Part shown: positions 7,750-16,380 of the stretch, in pieces
How positions within the stretch are numbered: position 1 is the stretch's first letter
How the letters are laid out: every line of letters begins with the position of its first letter
Assembly: GCF_001854125.1 (NCBI RefSeq)
Contig: NZ_CP017715.1
Location: 2,728,001 to 2,792,000 of the forward strand
DNA length: 64,000 bases
DNA from: Marinobacter salinus
Lineage (GTDB): Bacteria > Pseudomonadota > Gammaproteobacteria > Pseudomonadales > Oleiphilaceae
Direction of reading: 5' to 3'
Notes under the pieces: model-generated
Seen by the model: only the letters and a program-made list of their open reading frames with translations
Told to the model about the DNA's origin: nothing
The model's database searches: none
Made by a program: the position numbers and the translations under genes

Positions 7750-9117
7750 ATGCCTAAACGACTCGTCGATAAACTCCGCTCATTCATTCCCGGCAGCGGC
7801 AAGAAAAAGCCCCTCGTGTATCAACGTAGGGAAATTCCCCGCGACCAGCATAATGTCTCTCGCTCAATGATCAGCGAGCCCGCGAAGAAGGTTCTGCACC
7901 GGCTGAACAAGTCCGGCTACGAAGCCTACCTCGTCGGCGGAGGCGTTCGGGACCTCCTGCTTAACGGCAACCCCAAAGACTTCGACATCGCTACCAATGC
8001 GACCCCGGAAGAGGTCCATGACCTGTTCCGGAACTCTCGCCTGATCGGCCGGAGGTTCCGCATCGTGCATGTGGTGTTTGGTCGAGAAGTTATCGAAGTC
8101 ACGACCTTCAGGGGTAACGCCAGCCAGGTGGAAGACGATTCGGACGATGACGACCGCAAAACCAGCGAGCACGGCCTGCTGTTACGGGACAATGTCTACG
8201 GCAACCAGGAAGAAGATGCCCTGCGCAGGGACTTTACGGTTAACGCTCTTTATTACTGCATCCGGGACTTCACCATTGTTGATTTCGCCAATGGTATTGA
8301 AGACCTTCGCAACCGCCAGCTCAGGCTCATTGGTGACCCTGAGACGCGTTATCGGGAGGATCCGGTACGCATGCTGCGGGCGATTCGATTTGCGGCCAAA
8401 CTGGGCTTTGACATTGAGCCTGAAACCGAAGCACCCATTCAGGAACTTGCTCCTCTGCTGACGCACATTCCTGCAGCCCGGCTATTTGATGAAGTCCTGA
8501 AGCTTTTCTCTGCAGGCCATGGCGAAGCCACTTACGATTTGCTGACCCGTTACAATCTTCTGGCCCCGCTGTTTCCCGAAACCGTGAGAGCAATCGAGGC
8601 GGGCGAGCCCGATGAGCTTATCCGGCAGGCACTCAGGAACACCGATGCCCGTATCGCTCAGGGCAAGTCAGTAACCCCTTACTTCCTGTTTGCTGCCATG
8701 CTGTGGCCTGCCCTTCAGGCAGAATGGCGGCGCCGCCAGGATAACGGCGACCCGGTGCAGCCAGCGCTTCATTCCGCTATAGGCAGGGTGATTGGGCAAC
8801 AGGTCCAGGCAACCTCGATCCCAAAACGATTCTCCGGCCCCATGAAGGAAATCTGGGAGCTACAGATGCGACTACCAAGGCGCCAGGGTAAACGGGCCTT
8901 TGTCACTCTGAGTCACCCCCGCTTTCGGGCAGCCTATGATTTCCTCCTGGTGCGGGAAGCATCCGGCGAGATCGAGCCCGGACTCGGCACGTGGTGGACA
9001 GACTTCCAGAAGCTGGACGAGCGGGGACAGGAACGCATGCTCTCCGAATTGAGCAGCGACGCCCCCAAAAAACGCCGGCGCCGCCGGAAACCACCGGTTA
9101 AACGGCCTGCCCAATAG
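7750..9117 (+). CDS. pcnB: Poly(A) polymerase I
   Basis: This 455-residue class II nucleotidyltransferase carries the LVGGGVRDLLL signature and the paired aspartates in NPKDFDIATNATPEE, then the RRFRIVHV and EEDALRRDFTVNALYY segments of PcnB/CCA-adding enzymes. The basic C-terminal tail (KKRRRRRKPPVKR) is typical of PcnB rather than CCA transferase. It adds poly(A) tails that promote RNA decay. The basic N-terminal extension before the core matches Pseudomonas PcnB from memory, which supports the first ATG; the ribosome site is weak. Its TAG stop shares one base with the folK start. Confidence 0.94.
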   Translation: MPKRLVDKLRSFIPGSGKKKPLVYQRREIPRDQHNVSRSMISEPAKKVLHRLNKSGYEAYLVGGGVRDLLLNGNPKDFDIATNATPEEVHDLFRNSRLIGRRFRIVHVVFGREVIEVTTFRGNASQVEDDSDDDDRKTSEHGLLLRDNVYGNQEEDALRRDFTVNALYYCIRDFTIVDFANGIEDLRNRQLRLIGDPETRYREDPVRMLRAIRFAAKLGFDIEPETEAPIQELAPLLTHIPAARLFDEVLKLFSAGHGEATYDLLTRYNLLAPLFPETVRAIEAGEPDELIRQALRNTDARIAQGKSVTPYFLFAAMLWPALQAEWRRRQDNGDPVQPALHSAIGRVIGQQVQATSIPKRFSGPMKEIWELQMRLPRRQGKRAFVTLSHPRFRAAYDFLLVREASGEIEPGLGTWWTDFQKLDERGQERMLSELSSDAPKKRRRRRKPPVKRPAQ

Positions 9118-9620
9118 TGAAAACCGACGCCTTCATCGGTCTGGGCAGCAACCTTGAGAACCCCGCTGCCCAGCTGGCCAGAGCCGTCGCCGAACTGGCT
9201 GCACTGCCCGGTACGGTTCTGGTGGCGCAATCTCCCTTTTACGCCAGCCGCCCGGTCGGCCCCCAGGATCAGCCCGACTTCGTTAATGGTGCGGTCTGGC
9301 TGAGCACAACACTGCCCCCCCATTCGCTGCTGGATCACTTGCAGAGGGTGGAGCAGCTTCATGGCCGGGAACGGCTTCGCCACTGGGGACCAAGAACCCT
9401 GGACCTGGATCTGCTGATCTTCGGCACCCAGACGATTAATGACGAACGCCTCACCGTTCCCCACCCAGAGCTTTCAAACCGCGACTTTGTCCTTCAGCCC
9501 CTACTGGATCTAAGCCCGGACCTCACCCTGCCCGACGGTGCCTCTGTGGCAGAATTGCGCAGGCGGTGCCAGGACAATCACCTGCGTAAACTTCCGCCCG
9601 TGACACGGAAGCCTGGTTAG
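9117..9620 (+). CDS. folK: 2-amino-4-hydroxy-6-hydroxymethyldihydropteridine pyrophosphokinase
   Basis: This 167-residue HPPK has the N-terminal FIGLGSNLENP, the substrate-loop SRPVGPQDQPDFVNGAV and the signature GPRTLDLDLLIF with the metal-binding aspartates, followed by VPHPELSNRDFVLQPL. It transfers pyrophosphate from ATP to the pterin in folate synthesis. The start is GTG, overlapping the pcnB stop by one base (TAGTGA), which implies coupling. A second, diverged folK-like gene lies at 13094-13618 beside folB. Confidence 0.94.
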   Translation: MKTDAFIGLGSNLENPAAQLARAVAELAALPGTVLVAQSPFYASRPVGPQDQPDFVNGAVWLSTTLPPHSLLDHLQRVEQLHGRERLRHWGPRTLDLDLLIFGTQTINDERLTVPHPELSNRDFVLQPLLDLSPDLTLPDGASVAELRRRCQDNHLRKLPPVTRKPG

Positions 9621-9779
9621 ACCTTGTAACGCCATTTCCGGCGTCAGGCCCTGTCAGCCGGGCGGATTATGGTTCGTGCTACTATTGCCTCAGACATACC
9701 CCCGGATTACCCTTAACATCTGAATGCCGGTAGACCCCCGGCCCGGTCTTGGCCCATCCACCCAAAAGGCAAGGATTCT

Positions 9780-10574
9780 ATGGCTGTAACCATCAATACC
9801 CTTCGGGAATACAAGCAGAAGGGCGAGGCCTTTTCTGCCCTAACCTCTTACGATGCCACTTTCGCACAGGTAGTCAGTGAAGCCGGTGTCGATGTCATCC
9901 TGATCGGAGACTCTCTCGGAATGGTTCTCCAGGGCCACGACAGCACACTGCCGGTAACCATGGACCAGATGGTCTATCACACAAGCTGTGTTGCCAAAGG
10001 CAATCGTGGCTCTCTGATCATGGCCGACATGCCTTTCATGACCTATGGGACCGTAGAGGCCGCCCTTGAGAATGCGGCCGACCTCATGCGTGCGGGTGCG
10101 CACATGGTCAAGCTTGAAGGCACCGACTGGATGAAAGAAACCATCAGCGCACTGAGCGAACGGGGCGTGCCCGTTTGTGCGCATCTGGGGCTGACACCGC
10201 AATTCGTTAACAAGCTCGGCGGTTACAAGGTCCAGGGCCGGGACGAAAAAGCGGCGGAAATCATGATTGAACACGCCTGCGAGCTGGAAGCCGCCGGCGC
10301 AGATATCATTCTTCTGGAGTGCGTGCCCGCCCCGCTCGCGGCCCGGATTTCCCAGGCCGTAAAAGCGCCCGTTATTGGCATTGGCGCGGGATCAGACACC
10401 GATGGCCAGGTACTTGTGCTACACGACATGCTGGGCGTTACCACCGGCCGCAAGCCCCGCTTCGTGAAAAACTTTCTGGCAGAAACCGAGTCCGTTCAGG
10501 AAGCTGTATCTGCGTACGTCAAAGCGGTCCGAGAGCGCACCTTCCCCGCTGAGGAGCATACGTTCAAGGCATGA
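9780..10574 (+). CDS. panB: 3-methyl-2-oxobutanoate hydroxymethyltransferase
   Basis: This 264-residue protein has the PanB hallmarks: [37 protein letters not shown] (metal and substrate site), HLGLTPQ, and LECVPAPLA with the catalytic Glu. It makes ketopantoate, the first committed step to pantothenate. An AAGGCAAGGA ribosome site precedes the ATG. Its stop overlaps the panC start by four bases (ATGA). The 159 bases upstream contain a short ACGCC/GGCGT dyad but no clear promoter. Confidence 0.96.
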   Translation: MAVTINTLREYKQKGEAFSALTSYDATFAQVVSEAGVDVILIGDSLGMVLQGHDSTLPVTMDQMVYHTSCVAKGNRGSLIMADMPFMTYGTVEAALENAADLMRAGAHMVKLEGTDWMKETISALSERGVPVCAHLGLTPQFVNKLGGYKVQGRDEKAAEIMIEHACELEAAGADIILLECVPAPLAARISQAVKAPVIGIGAGSDTDGQVLVLHDMLGVTTGRKPRFVKNFLAETESVQEAVSAYVKAVRERTFPAEEHTFKA

Positions 10575-11419
10575 GAACCATACACTCCCTGAAAGAACTT
10601 CGTACCATCCTCCGTGGCTACCGCCGGCAGGGAAAAACCATCGGTCTGGTTCCGACCATGGGCAACCTGCATGAAGGCCATATCTCACTGGTTCGAAAAG
10701 CGTCAGAAGCCGCGGATATCGTGGTCACCAGCATCTTTGTCAACCCGATGCAGTTCGGGGCCGGCGAGGACTTGGAGACCTATCCGCGCACCCTTGCCGA
10801 GGACCAGGAGCAGCTGGAGGCGGCCGGAAATACACTAGTGTTCGCACCCGCGGCTTCCGAAGTCTACCCGGAAGGTCTGTCCCAGCAGACACAGGTCGTC
10901 GTACCCGAAGTCAGTGATGGTCACTGCGGCGCCAGCCGACCCGGTCATTTTGAGGGTGTCGCGACTGTTGTAACCATGCTTTTCAACATGGTCCAGCCGG
11001 ATTTCGCCGTATTCGGGGAAAAGGATTTCCAGCAGTTGGCCGTTATCCGCAAGATGGTCAGAGACCTGATGATCCCTGTGGAAGTTGTGGGGGCGCCGAC
11101 CGTCCGTGAAAGCGACGGCCTTGCGAAAAGCTCCAGGAACGGCTATCTGTCGGCAGAAGAGCGGAAACTTGCGCCAGTGGTGTACCTTACGCTCCAGCAA
11201 ACCGCCGAAAAACTCGCGGAGGGACGGACCGATTTCCAGACTCTGGAGCAGGATGCCAGGAAAAATCTCGTTGCGGCCGGACTTCGCCCTGACTACTTTA
11301 ATATTGTGAGCAGCCGGACACTGAAACCGGCAACACCGGAAGACAGTGACATTACCCTGCTAGTGGCAGCGTTCCTTGGCACCACACGCCTGATAGATAA
11401 CCTCTCTATCAGCCGGTGA
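10571..11419 (+). CDS. panC: Pantothenate synthetase (pantoate-beta-alanine ligase)
   Basis: This 282-residue enzyme has [15 protein letters not shown] with the HIGH-like ATP motif, [10 protein letters not shown], and [19 protein letters not shown] followed by [14 protein letters not shown], the KMSKS-like loop. It joins pantoate and beta-alanine. It overlaps panB by four bases, so the two are translationally coupled. A short gap of 30 bases separates it from pgi. Confidence 0.96.
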   Translation: MRTIHSLKELRTILRGYRRQGKTIGLVPTMGNLHEGHISLVRKASEAADIVVTSIFVNPMQFGAGEDLETYPRTLAEDQEQLEAAGNTLVFAPAASEVYPEGLSQQTQVVVPEVSDGHCGASRPGHFEGVATVVTMLFNMVQPDFAVFGEKDFQQLAVIRKMVRDLMIPVEVVGAPTVRESDGLAKSSRNGYLSAEERKLAPVVYLTLQQTAEKLAEGRTDFQTLEQDARKNLVAAGLRPDYFNIVSSRTLKPATPEDSDITLLVAAFLGTTRLIDNLSISR

Positions 11420-11449
11420 CCAACCTACCTGACTGAAAAGGATTCTCAG

Positions 11450-13108
11450 ATGCCCAGGAGCCCAGCAACACTGACATCCCGACCGGAGTGGCAGGCACTG
11501 AAGCAACATCGGGAAAAATTACAGTCAAAGCCGATGAAGCAGCTATTCTCGGAGGACCCAGGTCGTGCGAAACGATATTTTATTCAAGGAGCGGGCCTGT
11601 CCCTGGACTTCTCGAAAAACCGGATTACTGATGAAACCCTGAATGCGCTGCTGGCCCTGGCCAGAAGCTGCGACGTGGAAAGTCGTCGGGACGCCCTGTT
11701 TCGAGGTGACAAGGTCAATGTCACCGAGAGTCGCCCCGCCCTTCATACAGCTCTCCGACACCCGGGCAATGATTCCATTGTGGTGGACGGCGTTGATGTT
11801 ATCGCAGAAGTCCAGGCGACCCTTAAACGCATGGAGGTACTCGTCGACAGCGTTCTGGACCAGTCCAGAATGGGTTACAGCGGCAAACCCTTTACCGATG
11901 TTATCAGCATTGGCATTGGTGGCTCGTACCTGGGACCCAAGCTGGTGGGCGAAGCACTTCAGCCCTATTGGCATGGCGGCATACGCTGCCATTACGTGGC
12001 GAACATCGACGGCACCGATATCTGCGAAACATTGAGGGTGGTAAATCCGGAGACCACTCTGTTCCTGGTTCAGTCCAAGTCCTTCCGCACCCAGGAAACG
12101 CTTGAAAACAGCAAGGTAGCGAGGAGATGGTTTCTTGAACACTGCGAAGATGAGTCAGCAATTGCCTGCCACTTTCTGGCTGTGACAGCCAACGTTCCGG
12201 CAGCTGAAGCCTTTGGCATTGAGGCTGACAATGTCTTCCCGGTGTGGGACTGGGTTGGCGGTCGTTACTCCCTCTGGTCTGCCATTGGCCTACCCGTGGC
12301 ACTGACCATTGGCATGAATAACTTTCGCGGCCTGCTCGCAGGCGCGCACTCGATGGACAACCATTTCAGAGATGCGCCCCTGGAACAGAACCTTCCGGTG
12401 GTAATGGCGTTACTCAGCGTCTGGTACAACAATTTCTGGGATGCAGAGACCCACGCAATTCTCCCCTACGACCACTATCTTCGTAGCCTGCCAGACCACC
12501 TTCAGCAGCTGGACATGGAAAGCAACGGCAAAAGTGTGAATGAGGCGGGGGGGGCACTCGACTATGAAACCGGACCGGTAATTTGGGGCGGGGTTGGGTC
12601 GAACGGTCAGCATGCCTACCACCAGTTGATTCATCAGGGCACCCGACTGATACCTGCGGACTTCATTATCCCCCTCACGACCCACAATCCGGTCGCAACG
12701 CACCACGCTGACCTCTTCGCCAACTGCCTGAGCCAGGCCCGTGCGATGATGGCGGGAAAATCACTGGAAGAGGCTCGGGCGGAACTGGCCGACGAAGGGT
12801 TGGCCGATGCCGAGATTGAGCGACTGGCGCCTCACAAGGTCATCCCGGGGAATAAACCCAGCAACACATTACTGATGGGAAAGGTAACACCGGAAACGGT
12901 GGGCGCCCTGATCGCGCTCTACGAACACAGGACCTTCGTTCAGGGTGTGATCTGGGACCTGGATTCGTTTGATCAGTGGGGCGTTGAGCTTGGAAAGCAA
13001 CTTGGCAAGGGCATCCTGCCCCGGCTTCTGGATAAAGATTTAGGTAGTCCTGACAGCGACAGCTCCACCGACAATCTGATTGACCTGTTCCTTTCAGCCC
13101 GCCGATAG
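11450..13108 (+). CDS. pgi: Glucose-6-phosphate isomerase (WGGVG variant)
   Basis: This 552-residue protein fits phosphoglucose isomerase along its length: SIGIGGSYLGPKLV, VWDWVGGRYSLWSAIG, the THNP histidine and FDQWGVELGKQLG with the catalytic lysine. It interconverts glucose-6-phosphate and fructose-6-phosphate. At the position of the catalytic glutamate in the E. coli WGEPGTNGQHA motif, this protein reads WGGVGSNGQHA, so the usual acid/base Glu is a glycine. The neighbouring pan genes are conserved with Pseudomonas. The 3' end overlaps the convergent folK2 gene by 15 bases. Confidence 0.94.
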   Translation: MPRSPATLTSRPEWQALKQHREKLQSKPMKQLFSEDPGRAKRYFIQGAGLSLDFSKNRITDETLNALLALARSCDVESRRDALFRGDKVNVTESRPALHTALRHPGNDSIVVDGVDVIAEVQATLKRMEVLVDSVLDQSRMGYSGKPFTDVISIGIGGSYLGPKLVGEALQPYWHGGIRCHYVANIDGTDICETLRVVNPETTLFLVQSKSFRTQETLENSKVARRWFLEHCEDESAIACHFLAVTANVPAAEAFGIEADNVFPVWDWVGGRYSLWSAIGLPVALTIGMNNFRGLLAGAHSMDNHFRDAPLEQNLPVVMALLSVWYNNFWDAETHAILPYDHYLRSLPDHLQQLDMESNGKSVNEAGGALDYETGPVIWGGVGSNGQHAYHQLIHQGTRLIPADFIIPLTTHNPVATHHADLFANCLSQARAMMAGKSLEEARAELADEGLADAEIERLAPHKVIPGNKPSNTLLMGKVTPETVGALIALYEHRTFVQGVIWDLDSFDQWGVELGKQLGKGILPRLLDKDLGSPDSDSSTDNLIDLFLSARR

Positions 13109-13618
13109 AGAGATCTGTCGTCCCTGCCAGCGAAAGTTGACCGGCCAGAGCCTCTGGTCGGCACTATACTCCTGCCAGAGCTCACCATAGGACTGTCCGC
13201 ACACAGGATGGAGAACCTCCGGCGCGATATCGGCAAGCGGGCGAAGTACGAACGCATTCTTCAGAATTTCTCCCCGCGGCAACTCTACACCGTCGATCTG
13301 CCCGATCGCATCCCCGTACGTGAGGATGTCCAGATCCAAGGTTCGGGCACTGAACTTCGGCACGTTCCTGCGTCGCCCGTTTTCCGCCTCCAGCCTCTTG
13401 AACCGCCGGGACAATTCACCAACCGACGCATCAGTGGTTACACCCACAACCAGGTTCAGAAAAGGCGAGCCGTCAAACCCGACCGCCTCGCTCTCATAGA
13501 CCGGTGAAATCTCAAGTTCGCCGAACCATTCACCGAGCGCATCCAGCGCCGCCGAGACATAACGCTCCCGGTCGACGTTGCTGCCGATACTGAGGTAGAC
13601 CTTAACCCGGCCAGCCAT
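13094..13618 (-). CDS. Second HPPK-like protein, diverged FolK paralogue
   Basis: This 174-residue protein has the HPPK outline: VYLSIGSNVDRERY, SPVYESEAVGFDGSPFLNLVV, and the metal-binding ARTLDLDILTYGD, then LPRGEILKNAFVLRPLADIAP. HPPK proteins usually carry PHPR-like HPRM in the last segment, and this one has LPRGEI. I start it at MAGRVKV because its ATG overlaps the folB stop by one base. Being next to folB, it could be a working pterin pyrophosphokinase or have taken a related role. The canonical copy is at 9117-9620. Confidence 0.8.
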   Translation of the reverse strand: MAGRVKVYLSIGSNVDRERYVSAALDALGEWFGELEISPVYESEAVGFDGSPFLNLVVGVTTDASVGELSRRFKRLEAENGRRRNVPKFSARTLDLDILTYGDAIGQIDGVELPRGEILKNAFVLRPLADIAPEVLHPVCGQSYGELWQEYSADQRLWPVNFRWQGRQISLSAG

Positions 13619-13974
13619 CAACGTGCCCCTCTTTCGATTCGGACACCGACCCACTGCGCCTCCGGCACAGCACCGGGCTTTTTGAGCGTCAGCCTCAGCC
13701 AGGCGATGCCAAACGCATCCTGCAAGTCTGTCGCCAGAGCTTCCGCTCCGTGTTCCAGCAACCGTGGCTTGAGTGCCTGCAGGCAAGCAACGACCCGGGC
13801 ACTGACAGCCGCATAATCGAGAGCGTCTCTCACATCGTCCGAGGCGCCGGGAACACGATTGTCCCATGCCATTTCCAGATCTACCATCAGGCGCTGGTCA
13901 ACCTCACGCTCCCAGTCATAGACACCGACAACGGTCTCCACTGCCAGTCCTTCAATGAGCACACTGTCTGACAA
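13618..13974 (-). CDS. folB: Dihydroneopterin aldolase
   Basis: From the TTG at 13974 this is 118 residues, the normal FolB length. SDSVLIEGLAVETVVGVYDWEREVDQRLMVDLEM matches the FolB N-terminus with the conserved Glu-Arg region, and LDYAAVSARV and LLEHGAEALATDL follow. It converts dihydroneopterin to 6-hydroxymethyldihydropterin, the HPPK substrate. An ATG-initiated 152-codon version is open, but it adds an unrelated leader. GGGAG lies five bases before the TTG. The stop overlaps the downstream folK-like ATG. Confidence 0.88.
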   Translation of the reverse strand: MSDSVLIEGLAVETVVGVYDWEREVDQRLMVDLEMAWDNRVPGASDDVRDALDYAAVSARVVACLQALKPRLLEHGAEALATDLQDAFGIAWLRLTLKKPGAVPEAQWVGVRIERGAR

Positions 13975-14114
13975 AGTGACTCCCGGAGTATTCCACTCTT
14001 TGGTAATTGAATAACATTCAGCCAACGGATACCGTTCAGTTGCTGGCCTGCGAATTCGGGACCGGCATTTTCGCATACAACACCCTAAGGCGTCTCCGCC
14101 TCCGAGCCAACATC

Positions 14115-14708
14115 ATGAATTTGCCCAGCGACCCGGTCGTTACCGTTCTGCTTTGCGCTGCCGCCTACCTGGCCGGCTCAGTGTTGTTTGCCATGCCGGT
14201 GTGTCGCCTATGGAAGCTCCCCGACCCACGTGCCCAGGGCTCGGGCAACCCCGGGGCAACCAACGTCTACCGGACAGGGGGCTGGAAACCCGCCCTGGCA
14301 ACTCTGGCTCTGGATGCGGCCAAGGGCTGGCTGCCAGTCTGGCTGGCCCACGCAGCCGGGCTTTCGGTAATGGTCCAGGCCGTCGTGGCCCTGTTTGCCG
14401 TAACCGGACACATGATCCCAGCCTTTTACCGTTTCAAGGGCGGCAAGGGCGTGGCGACGGCTCTCGGAGCAGGCCTGGCACTGGCACCCGTAACAACTCT
14501 GTTATTGGCGGTAATATGGATAGCCGTGATGTGGCGGTGGCGCATCTCAGCGCTGGCGTCACTCATAGCGGTAATCAGTGGCCCGATAATCAGCGCATTC
14601 ATTGAACCGGAAACCTTGCCTCTTTTCGGGCTACTGGCACTGCTGATTGTGGTTCGACATCGCAACAACCTGATACGACTGGCCCAGGGCCGGGAAACGG
14701 GGCTCTAA
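14115..14708 (+). CDS. plsY: Acyl-phosphate glycerol-3-phosphate acyltransferase
   Basis: This 197-residue inner-membrane protein has several hydrophobic segments. The three PlsY motifs are visible: DPRAQGSGNPGATNVYR, GHMIPAFYRFKGGKGVATALG and VVRHRNNLIRLAQG. It acylates glycerol-3-phosphate from acyl-phosphate to start phospholipid synthesis. The ATG at 14115 is chosen over a 36-codon upstream extension that lacks PlsY character. It is divergent from folB and convergent with tsaD, nine bases apart. Confidence 0.94.
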   Translation: MNLPSDPVVTVLLCAAAYLAGSVLFAMPVCRLWKLPDPRAQGSGNPGATNVYRTGGWKPALATLALDAAKGWLPVWLAHAAGLSVMVQAVVALFAVTGHMIPAFYRFKGGKGVATALGAGLALAPVTTLLLAVIWIAVMWRWRISALASLIAVISGPIISAFIEPETLPLFGLLALLIVVRHRNNLIRLAQGRETGL

Positions 14709-14717
14709 GGTCCTGCC

Positions 14718-15773
14718 CTAATCCGCCAGTCCGGATAACCGAGACTCACCGACCGCAGGTAGCGTGTTCATGGGCCAGCGGGGCACCGCGGCAATCCGCT
14801 CGCCGTCCTGCTGCCCGGCCAGAAGGCGTTGTGCGCCGGCATAAGCGATCATGGCGCCGTTGTCTGTGCAGAACTCAGGCCGGGCATAAAATACAACCGC
14901 CTTCAGTTTTACCGCCATTTTTTCCAGTCCCTCGCGGAGTCGCTTATTGGCGCTAACTCCGCCCGCGATCACAAGGCGTTCGCAGCCCGTCTGCTCAAGA
15001 GCACGGCGGCACTTGATCGCAAGTGTGTCAACAACCGCAGACTCAAACGCCAGGGCGATATCGGCACGAGTCTGGTCATTCAGTTCACCCGCCTTCCGGG
15101 CAGCATTCACCGTATTCAGGGTGAACGTTTTCAGGCCGCTAAAGCTGAAATCAAGACCCGGGCGGTCCGTCATTGGTCGCGGGAAGCGGTAGCGTCCAGC
15201 CGTGCCCGCTTCGGCAAGGGCGGCCACCCTGGGCCCGCCCGGGTAATCAAGCCCCAGCATCTTCGCGGCTTTGTCGAAAGCCTCGCCCGCCGCATCATCC
15301 ACGGACTCGCCAAGCATTTCATACTCGCCGATGCCGTCGACCCGTACCAACTGCGTATGACCACCGGAAACCAGTAACGCTACAAACGGAAAGCCCGGCG
15401 GATTGTCCTCCAGCATAGGAGCCAGCAAGTGCCCCTCCATGTGATGAACACCCAGCACCGGTATCCCCAGCGCAAACCCCAATGCATGGGCGACTGCCCC
15501 CCCGACCATCAGAGCCCCGACAAGACCCGGACCGGCCGTGTACGCAATACCATCGATATCCTGTCGGGTCTTGCCGGCCTCTGCCAGAACCTGGTCACAC
15601 AGAGGGAGGAGCTTCCGGACATGGTCCCGGGATGCCAGCTCTGGCACAACTCCACCATAATCCGCATGCATATCAACCTGGCTGAACAAAGCGTGGGCGA
15701 GCAGCCCGAGGTCGCTGTCGAACAGCGCCACGCCAGTTTCGTCGCAAGAGGTTTCAATACCGAGAATCAGCAT
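14718..15773 (-). CDS. tsaD: tRNA N6-adenosine threonylcarbamoyltransferase
   Basis: This 351-residue ASKHA-fold protein begins [16 protein letters not shown] and has the metal-binding [31 protein letters not shown] and [14 protein letters not shown] motifs. With TsaB, TsaC and TsaE it makes t6A37 on ANN-decoding tRNAs. It is divergent from the rpsU-dnaG-rpoD operon, as in E. coli and Pseudomonas, and they share the intergenic region 15774-16008. Confidence 0.97.
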   Translation of the reverse strand: MLILGIETSCDETGVALFDSDLGLLAHALFSQVDMHADYGGVVPELASRDHVRKLLPLCDQVLAEAGKTRQDIDGIAYTAGPGLVGALMVGGAVAHALGFALGIPVLGVHHMEGHLLAPMLEDNPPGFPFVALLVSGGHTQLVRVDGIGEYEMLGESVDDAAGEAFDKAAKMLGLDYPGGPRVAALAEAGTAGRYRFPRPMTDRPGLDFSFSGLKTFTLNTVNAARKAGELNDQTRADIALAFESAVVDTLAIKCRRALEQTGCERLVIAGGVSANKRLREGLEKMAVKLKAVVFYARPEFCTDNGAMIAYAGAQRLLAGQQDGERIAAVPRWPMNTLPAVGESRLSGLAD

Positions 15774-15862
15774 AATATCCGGGCCACATTGGTTCAGTTA
15801 GAATGGGAGCCGGCATTTTAGCAGAAACCCGAAACAGGCTGACAGATTCATCGAACAAACAT

Positions 15863-15892
15863 TGACCTCGCCATAAGGCAAGCGCTATCATT
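15863..15892 (+). promoter_or_regulatory. Sigma-70-type promoter for rpsU-dnaG-rpoD
   Basis: TTGACC at 15863-15868 and TATCAT at 15887-15892 are separated by 18 bases. This would start an mRNA near 15899 with a leader of about 110 bases before rpsU. It was matched by eye only. Confidence 0.55.
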
Positions 15893-16008
15893 GCCGCCCT
15901 AAAATATGCACTGGTCGAGTTTTAGCCAATCTGACCAGGGATCGAGCCGCTCTGGCCATGCCAGGCGGACAAAAATCAAACTGAATCTATCAGGTAGGTG
16001 ATTTTCGA

Positions 16009-16224
16009 ATGCCAGCTGTTAAAGTGAAAGAGAATGAACCGTTTGACGTAGCACTGCGTCGCTTCAAGCGTTCCTGCGAAAAAGCAGGCGTACTTTCAGA
16101 AGTACGTCGTCGTGAGCACTACGAGAAGCCGACCGCTGTCCGTAAGCGCAAAGCAGCCGCTGCCGTTAAGCGTCATCTCAAGAAGCTTCAGCGGGAACAG
16201 CGCAAGTTCGAGCGTCTGTACTAA
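16009..16224 (+). CDS. rpsU: 30S ribosomal protein S21
   Basis: This 71-residue, strongly basic protein is S21: [35 protein letters not shown], then [13 protein letters not shown]. It sits in the small subunit near the anti-Shine-Dalgarno end of 16S rRNA and assists initiation. It heads the macromolecular-synthesis operon with dnaG and rpoD. A strong terminator-like hairpin after it likely sets different levels for S21 and the downstream genes. Confidence 0.98.
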   Translation: MPAVKVKENEPFDVALRRFKRSCEKAGVLSEVRRREHYEKPTAVRKRKAAAAVKRHLKKLQREQRKFERLY

Positions 16225-16301
16225 GTTTTTTGACCGACGCCGCTTGACTGCAAAGCACTGATCGCCTGTCCAGCCGCAGGCTGCACAGAGCGACTCAAAA
16301 A

Positions 16302-16334
16302 ATGCCGCCGAGGCCTGGCTTCGGCGGCATTTTT
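16302..16334 (+). terminator. Intrinsic terminator between rpsU and dnaG
   Basis: ATGCCGCCGA at 16302-16311 pairs perfectly with TCGGCGGCAT at 16321-16330, followed by T residues. It is expected to stop most transcripts after rpsU and let some read into dnaG-rpoD. Confidence 0.88.
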
Positions 16335-16380
16335 GGCTATGGCCGAACTCTGACAAACCCCCGGTTGATCTGGAGTCTCC

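Noticed and set aside
7472..7870. 132-codon plus-strand ORF crossing the crcZ-like RNA and the pcnB start
   Set aside because: It overlaps the terminator, has no ribosome site, and a well-supported non-coding RNA and pcnB explain the sequence.
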